From contig CM026400.1 in NCBI GenBank assembly GCA_014843695.1, positions 49,302,171-49,366,170 on the forward strand: DNA of 64,000 nucleotides, read 5' to 3'. The notes under the pieces were generated by a model. The model worked only from the letters and a program-made list of their open reading frames with translations, did not search any database and was not told where the DNA came from. Origin of the DNA: Archivesica marissinica. Lineage: Eukaryota > Mollusca > Bivalvia > Venerida > Vesicomyidae. Each line of letters opens with the position of its first letter. Positions within the stretch are counted from its first letter, which is position 1. Both the position numbers and the translations under genes were made by a program. Shown here piece after piece: positions 58,717-64,000 of this stretch.

Positions 58717-58739
58717 CTACAAGTTCAAATGAAAGCAGT

Positions 58740-59385
58740 GATTATTTTAGTAATACAGAGAGCTAAATGTAACAATCCGGAGATGCATACATGTACGTCA
58801 ATTTTATTCCCAATAATTATATGCAACATATAGCTTGCATCAGCGCCCATTGGCCTGAACACACACTGTCAGGCCCCGAACACACTGTCAGGCCACGAGG
58901 TTATTAAACTTTTCTCAGATCTCAAACTTAAGCTCAAATGATCTGATTGGTTGATTGCGAGTGTTACTGTCCGCTGAACCAATCAGGTGCTTGAGACCGA
59001 GTTTTGAGAAAAGTTTTATAACCTCGGGGCCTGGTCTAATGTACCACCCACTGTAATTGGCTAAATTTGCATAATATAATACATGTTATTGGATGAACAT
59101 TTCATAGTGTCATATATAGACACTGTGATTGGTTGAATTTGTAAAATGTAACCGACATGTCACTGTTTGTGATTGGCAGAATTTGTATAATAATCTAATA
59201 CACACATTTTCAGTGTCAGACACCAAATGTGATTGCCTGCATTTGGAAACAGTAGGAGGAACGCAATTGTCGCCAAACTTTGCATACATTGTGCAAATAA
59301 CTAATGTGCATCGTTTGCTTAAATCAAGCTAAACTAAACAGTTGTATAGATGTGCTGAAACCTGCTATCAACAAGTCGCAGTTAG
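58740..59385. other. Upstream intron of SLC44; one foldback, otherwise unassigned
   Basis: 58885-59034 is a ~150-bp foldback (GAGGTTATTAAACTTTTCTC and its near complement). 59053-59200 holds two to three diverged copies of a ~60-bp GTGATTGGTTGAATTTGTA block. No N-terminal SLC44 exon seen. Confidence 0.55.
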
Positions 59386-59387
59386 TT

Positions 59388-59640
59388 TAAACTTTATTTA
59401 TTCTTACAACGATTGCGAAGCAAGTTTTAACAACTTATATTAATCACTCTCGTTGGTGCAGATGAAAGCGTAAATGAATTAATTCGTGTGGGAGGAAACC
59501 GGAGTACCCGGAGAAAACTCACCTGTCCGATCTGGCGACCACCGTACTATCTCGCATACTTCCCGGTCCGAGGATAGAACCTGGGTTGCATTGGTGAGAA
59601 GTGAACACGCTAACCACTGCGCTAATCGGACAGCCAGTTT
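59388..59640 (-). mobile_element. SINE family B, complete
   Basis: Minus strand: GGCTGTCCGATTAGCGCAGT, A box TTAGCGCAGTGG, B box AGGTTCTATCCTCGG, CGGGTACTCCGGTTTCCTCC, tail AATAAATAAAGTTT. Confidence 0.93.
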
Positions 59641-59721
59641 GCGAGACACAATGCACAAGGGATGGTCCCTTAGAAAGTATATACTGATATACAGTCAAAC
59701 CGAGTCAATCAACAACACAAA

Positions 59722-61800
59722 TAATGCTTGCTAACTTGCCAAGTATTGTGTAGCAAATAATGCTTGCTAACTTGCCAAGTATTGTGTAGCAAATAATGCT
59801 TGCTAACTTGCCAAGTATTGTGTAGCAAATAATGCTTGCTAACTTGCCAAGTATTGTGTAGCAAATAATGCTTGCTAACTTGCCAAGTATTGTGTAGCAA
59901 ATAATGCTTGCCAAGTATTGTGTACAAATAATGCTTGCCAAGTATTGTGTAGCAAATAATGCTTGCTAACTTGCCAAGTATTGTGTAGCAAATAATGCTT
60001 GCCAAAACAAATAACTTGCCAAGTATTGTGTAGCAAATAATGCTTGCTAACTTGCCAAGTATTGTGTAGCAAATAATCCTACTAAGTATTGTGTAGCAAA
60101 TAATGCTTGTCAAGTATTGTGTAGCAAATAATCCTGACTAAGTATTGTGTAAAAAATGCTTGCCAAGTATTGTGTAGCAAATAATGCTTGCCAAATATTG
60201 TGTAGCAAATAATGCTTGCCAAGTATTGTGTAGCAAATAATGCTTGCCAAGTATTGTGTAGTAAATAATGCTTGCCAAATATTGTGTAGCAAATAATGCT
60301 TGCCAAGTATTGTGTAGCAAATAATGCTTGCCAAGTAGTGTGTAGCAAATAATGCTTGCCAAGTATTGTGTAGCAAATAATGCTTGCCAAGTATTGTGTA
60401 GCAAATAATCCTGACTAAGTATTGTGTAGCAAATAATGCTTGCCAAGTATTGTGTAGTAAATAATCCTGACTAAGTATTGTGTAGAAAATAATGCTTGCC
60501 AAGTATTGTGTAGCAAATAATGCTTGCCAAATATTGTGTAGCAAATAATGCTTGCCAAGTATTGTGTAGCAAATAATGCTTGCCAAGTATTGTGTAGAAA
60601 ATAATGCTTGCCAAGTATTGTGTAGCAAATAATGCTTGCCAAGTATTGTGTAGCAAATAATGCTTGCCAAGTATTGTGTAGCAAATAATGCTTGCCAAGT
60701 ATTGTGTAGCAAATAATGCTTGCCAAATATTGTGTAGCAAATAATGCTTGCCAAGTATTGTGTAGCAAATAATGCTTGCCAAGTATTGTGTAGCAAATAA
60801 TGCTTGCCAAGTATTGTGTAGCAAATAATGCTTGCCAAGTATTGTGTAGCAAATAATGCTTGCCAAGTATTGTGTAGCTAATAATCCTGACTAAGTATTG
60901 TGTAGAAAATAATGCTTGCCAAGTATTGTGTAGCTAATAATCCTGACTAAGTATTGTGTAGAAAATAATGCTTGCCAAGTATTGTGTAGCAAATAATGCT
61001 TGCCAAGTATTGTGTAGAAAATAATGCTTGCCAAGTATTGTGTAGAAAATAATGCTTGCCAAGTATTGTGTAGCAAATAATCCTGACTACGTATTGTGTA
61101 GCAAATAATGATTGCCAAGTATTGTGTAGCAAATAATGCTTGCCAAGTATTGTGTAGCAAATAATGCTTGCCAAGTATTGTGTAGAAAATAATGCTTGCC
61201 AAGTATTGTGTAGCAAATAATGCTTGCCAAGTATTGTGTAGCAAATAATGCTTGCCAAGTATTGTGTAGCAAATAATGCTTGCCAAGTATTGTGTAGCAA
61301 ATAATGCTTGCCAAGTATTGTGTAGCAAATAATGCTTGCCAAGTATTGTGTAGAAAATAATGCTTGCCAAGTATTGTGTAGCAAATAATGCTTGCCAAGT
61401 ATTGTGTAGCAAATAATCCTGACTAAGTATTGTGCAGCAAATAATGCTTGCCAAGTATTGTGTAGCTAATAATCCTGACTAAGTATTGTGTAGAAAATAA
61501 TGCTTGCCAAGTATTGTGTAGCAAATAATGCTTGCCAAGTATTGTGTAGAAAATAATGCTTGCCAAGTATTGTGTAGAAAATAATGCTTGCCAAGTATTG
61601 TGTAGCAAATAATCCTGACTACGTATTGTGTAGCAAATAATGATTGCCAAGTATTGTGTAGCAAATAATGCTTGCCAAGTATTGTGTAGCAAATAATGCT
61701 TGCCAAGTATTGTGTAGAAAATAATGCTTGCCAAGTATTGTGTAGCAAATAATGCTTGCCAAGTATTGTGTAGCAAATAATGCTTGCCAAGTATTGTGCA
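59722..61800. repeat. 28-bp array with a 532-bp higher-order block
   Basis: Unit AAGTATTGTGTAGCAAATAA then TGCTTGCC; the left part has a longer unit with CTAACTTGCC. The variant TCCTGACTACGTATTG recurs at 61081 and 61613. About 73 copies. Confidence 0.97.
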
Positions 61801-61812
61801 AATTTCTTTATT

Positions 61813-62095
61813 ACCATATATACTAGGCCATAAGCCGCCCTTTTTCTCATCCAGAAATGTGATGTAAGAAATATAGTCGAGGAACATTAAGTTTGTTTAA
61901 TCGGGACATTTATTAGATAAGTTATTAGATAAATGATACAGGTGTGTACCATAACATGCTTATCAAATCGTTTATTTGACAATTATTTACATTATAAAAC
62001 ATGTATTCATAAATTTATTATTGCGCATTAGACCATTATTTATGATTTGTAATGGAATAAAGTCAACCTTATATCTCAAATTAACCCATTCACCA
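61813..62095. mobile_element. MITE family G, partial
   Basis: ACCATATATACTAGGCCATA end and CTTTTTCTCATCCAG, then TTTGTAATGGAATAAAGTCA; it runs into the 37-bp array and its other end is missing. Confidence 0.65.
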
Positions 62096-62097
62096 TC

Positions 62098-63080
62098 AAG
62101 TAACTGACATGGACTGGTGCACCCATTCAACACCAAGTAACTGACATGGACTGGTGCACCCATTCAACACCAAGTAACTGACATGGACTGGTGCACCCAT
62201 TCAACACCAAATAACTGACATGGACTGGTGCACCCATTCAACACCCAAGTAACTGACATGGACTGGTACAACCATTCAACACCAAGTAACTGACATGGAC
62301 TGGTGCACCCATTCAACACCAAGTAACTGACATGGACTGGTGCACTCATTCAACACCAAGTAACTGACATGGACTGGTGCATCCATTCAACACCAAGTAA
62401 CTGACATGGACTGGTGCACCCATTCAACACCAAGTAACTGACATGGACTGGTGCACCCATTCAACACCCAAGTAACTGACATGGACTGGTGCACCCATTC
62501 AACACCAAGTAACTGACATGGACTGGTGCACCCATTCAACACCAAGTAACTGACATGGACTGGTGCACCCATTCAACACCAAGTAACTGACATGGACTGG
62601 TGCACCCATTCAACACCAAGTAACTGACATGGACTGGTGCACCCATTCAACACCAAGTAACTGACATGGACTGGTGCACCCATTCAACACCAAGTAACTG
62701 ACATGGACTGGTGCACTCATTCAACACCAAGTAACTGACATGGACTGGTGCATCCATTCAACACCAAGTAACTGACATGGACTGGTGCACCCATTCAACA
62801 CCAAGTAACTGACATGGACTGGTGCACCCATTCAACACCCAAGTAACTGACATGGACTGGTGCACCCATTCAACACCAAGTAACTGACATGGACTGGTGC
62901 ACCCATTCAACACCAAGTAACTGACATGGACTGGTGCACCCATTCAACACCAAGTAACTGACATGGACTGGTGCATCCATTCAACACCAAGTAACTGACA
63001 TGGACTGGTGCATCCATTCAACACCAAGTAACTGACATGGACTGGTGCATCCATTCAACACCAAGTAACTGACATGGACT
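62098..63080. repeat. 37-bp array with a 371-bp higher-order block
   Basis: Unit ATTCAACACCAAGTAACTGA then CATGGACTGGTGCACCC, about 26 copies. The variant TGCACTCATTC recurs at 62341 and 62712. Confidence 0.97.
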
Positions 63081-63114
63081 TTGGTAAAATAATGGTATCA
63101 TATAAATATGACAG

Positions 63115-63240
63115 TATAACGGGGCTCGCTGACTTCGCCCTCCCAAAAACCAAAAATAATGCTGGGTTTTTAAAATTTTAAACAATTTTGATACAAAATT
63201 TTGTCAAATAATTACATTGGCCTTATAAAGCACTCATATT
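63115..63240 (+). mobile_element. Dispersed CTTCGCCCTCCC repeat
   Basis: GGGGCTCGCTGACTTCGCCC, ACAAAATTTTGTCAAATAAT and TTGGCCTTATAAAGCACTCA match the copies at 15550, 19935 and 34616. Confidence 0.6.
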
Positions 63241-63400
63241 TAACCCTTTGCCTGCTGAGTAAATAAAATCACATTTGCACACAACATAGATCCAGACGCC
63301 GCATCTGATCAGGATCTATGTTGTTTGCTATTCAGCCAAATGTTTTTGATCTACTATCTGAATAGCGAACACAGCATAAAGCCTGATCAGACGACATGTT
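63241..63400. mobile_element. Foldback element, CAAACAACATAGATCC type, left part
   Basis: CTTTGCCTGCTGAGTAAATA-AAATCAC end and ACAACATAGATCC / GGATCTATGTTGTTTG stem. The right part is replaced by the 31-bp array. Confidence 0.85.
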
Positions 63401-64000
63401 CTGTACATTCTGTGCCATCAGATGACATGTTCTGTACGTTCTGTGCCATCAGATGACACATTCTGTACGTTCTGTGCCATCAGATGACACGTTCTGTACG
63501 TTCTGTGCTATCAGACGACACATTCTGTACATTATGTGCCGTCAGACAACACGTTCTGTACATTCTGTGCCGTCAGACAACACGTTCTGTACGCTCAGGG
63601 CCCTCAGACGACACGTTCTGTATGTTCTGTGCCATCAGACGACACGTTCTGTACGTTCTGTGCCATCAGACGACATATTTTGTACGTTCTGTGCCATCAG
63701 ACGACATATTTTGTATGTTCTGTGCCATCAGACGACATATTCTGTACGTTCTGTGCCATCAGACGACATATTTTGTACGTTCTGTGCCATCAGACAACAC
63801 GTTCTGTACACTCAGTGCCCTCAGACGACAAGTTCTGTATGCTCAGTGCCCTCAGACGACAAGTTCTGTATGCTCAGTACCATCAGACGACACGTTCTGT
63901 GCCCTCAGATGACACGTTCTGTATGCTCAGTACCCTCAGACGACACATTCTGTGCCCTCAGTGCCCTCAGACAACACATTCTGTACGCTCAGTGCCCTCA
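63390..64000. repeat. ~31-bp array at the window edge
   Basis: Unit ATCAGACGACACGTTCTGTA then CGTTCTGTGCC; right-hand units change to CGCTCAGTGCCCTC. The first unit is continuous with GCCTGATCAGACGACATG of the foldback element. Confidence 0.95.

Noticed and set aside
54050..58476. Minus-strand frames of 1404 and 1216 codons ([21 protein letters not shown] repeats)
   Set aside because: Pure translation of a 22-bp non-coding array inside a foldback element; the same array is open in several frames and no flanking gene signal exists.
59705..61887. Many minus-strand frames with LASIICYTILGKHYLLHNTWQ-like repeats
   Set aside because: Translation of the 28-bp array.

Overview
The window is eukaryotic and looks like a bivalve mollusc genome, probably a heterodont clam or mussel. 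That placement is inferred from the many tRNA-derived SINEs, the palindromic 'CAAACAACATAGATCC'-type foldback elements and the very dense minisatellites; the sequence names no species. There is no operon, bacterial gene, CRISPR array or viral gene.

One real gene dominates. On the minus strand, from the 58.7 kb end to a stop codon at 7223, I can read 21 coding exons of a choline transporter-like protein (SLC44/CTL family). They total 2068 nt, or 688 complete codons plus one split codon, against about 700 residues for vertebrate family members. Every junction has AG/GT borders and every reading phase joins the next. Only the first ~30 N-terminal residues are missing, presumably encoded beyond 64 kb. 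The gene covers 51.5 kb, of which about 4% is coding.

Most of the rest is repeat. By eye about half the window (roughly 32 kb) is minisatellite, in more than 30 separate arrays with units of 15 to 119 bp; several have higher-order periods (251/529, 532, 371 and about 1150 bp). At least six families of tRNA-derived SINEs (labelled A to F here) and several foldback or MITE-like elements make up much of the remainder. The longest open frames in the window (up to 1404 codons) are translations of arrays, not genes.

The most unusual pattern links the gene and the arrays. At six exon borders the adjacent minisatellite unit contains the splice site plus the neighbouring exon edge: donors of the exons at 44788-44898, 32898-32997, 15390-15518 and 8544-8632, and acceptors of the exons at 39501-39648 and 17789-17965. 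A seventh border (37801-37884) shows a fresh two-copy duplication and an eighth (28850-28942) is possible. The arrays therefore look as if they were seeded by tandem duplication across exon-intron junctions, leaving about 8 to 55 decoy splice sites beside each real one. Two of them (54-bp and 51-bp units) keep the reading frame, so use of a decoy would lengthen a membrane-associated segment by 18 or 17 residues per unit.

Other arrays were seeded inside mobile elements: 4.4 kb inside a foldback element at 54-58.5 kb, one inside a MITE at 33 kb, one at a MITE end at 11.9 kb, and one made of about 55 copies of a SINE A-box promoter region at 42-43.3 kb. Downstream of the gene (2.7-5.0 kb) lies a large inverted-repeat transposon whose right arm holds a second foldback element flanked by TTAA; its left arm preserves the empty site.
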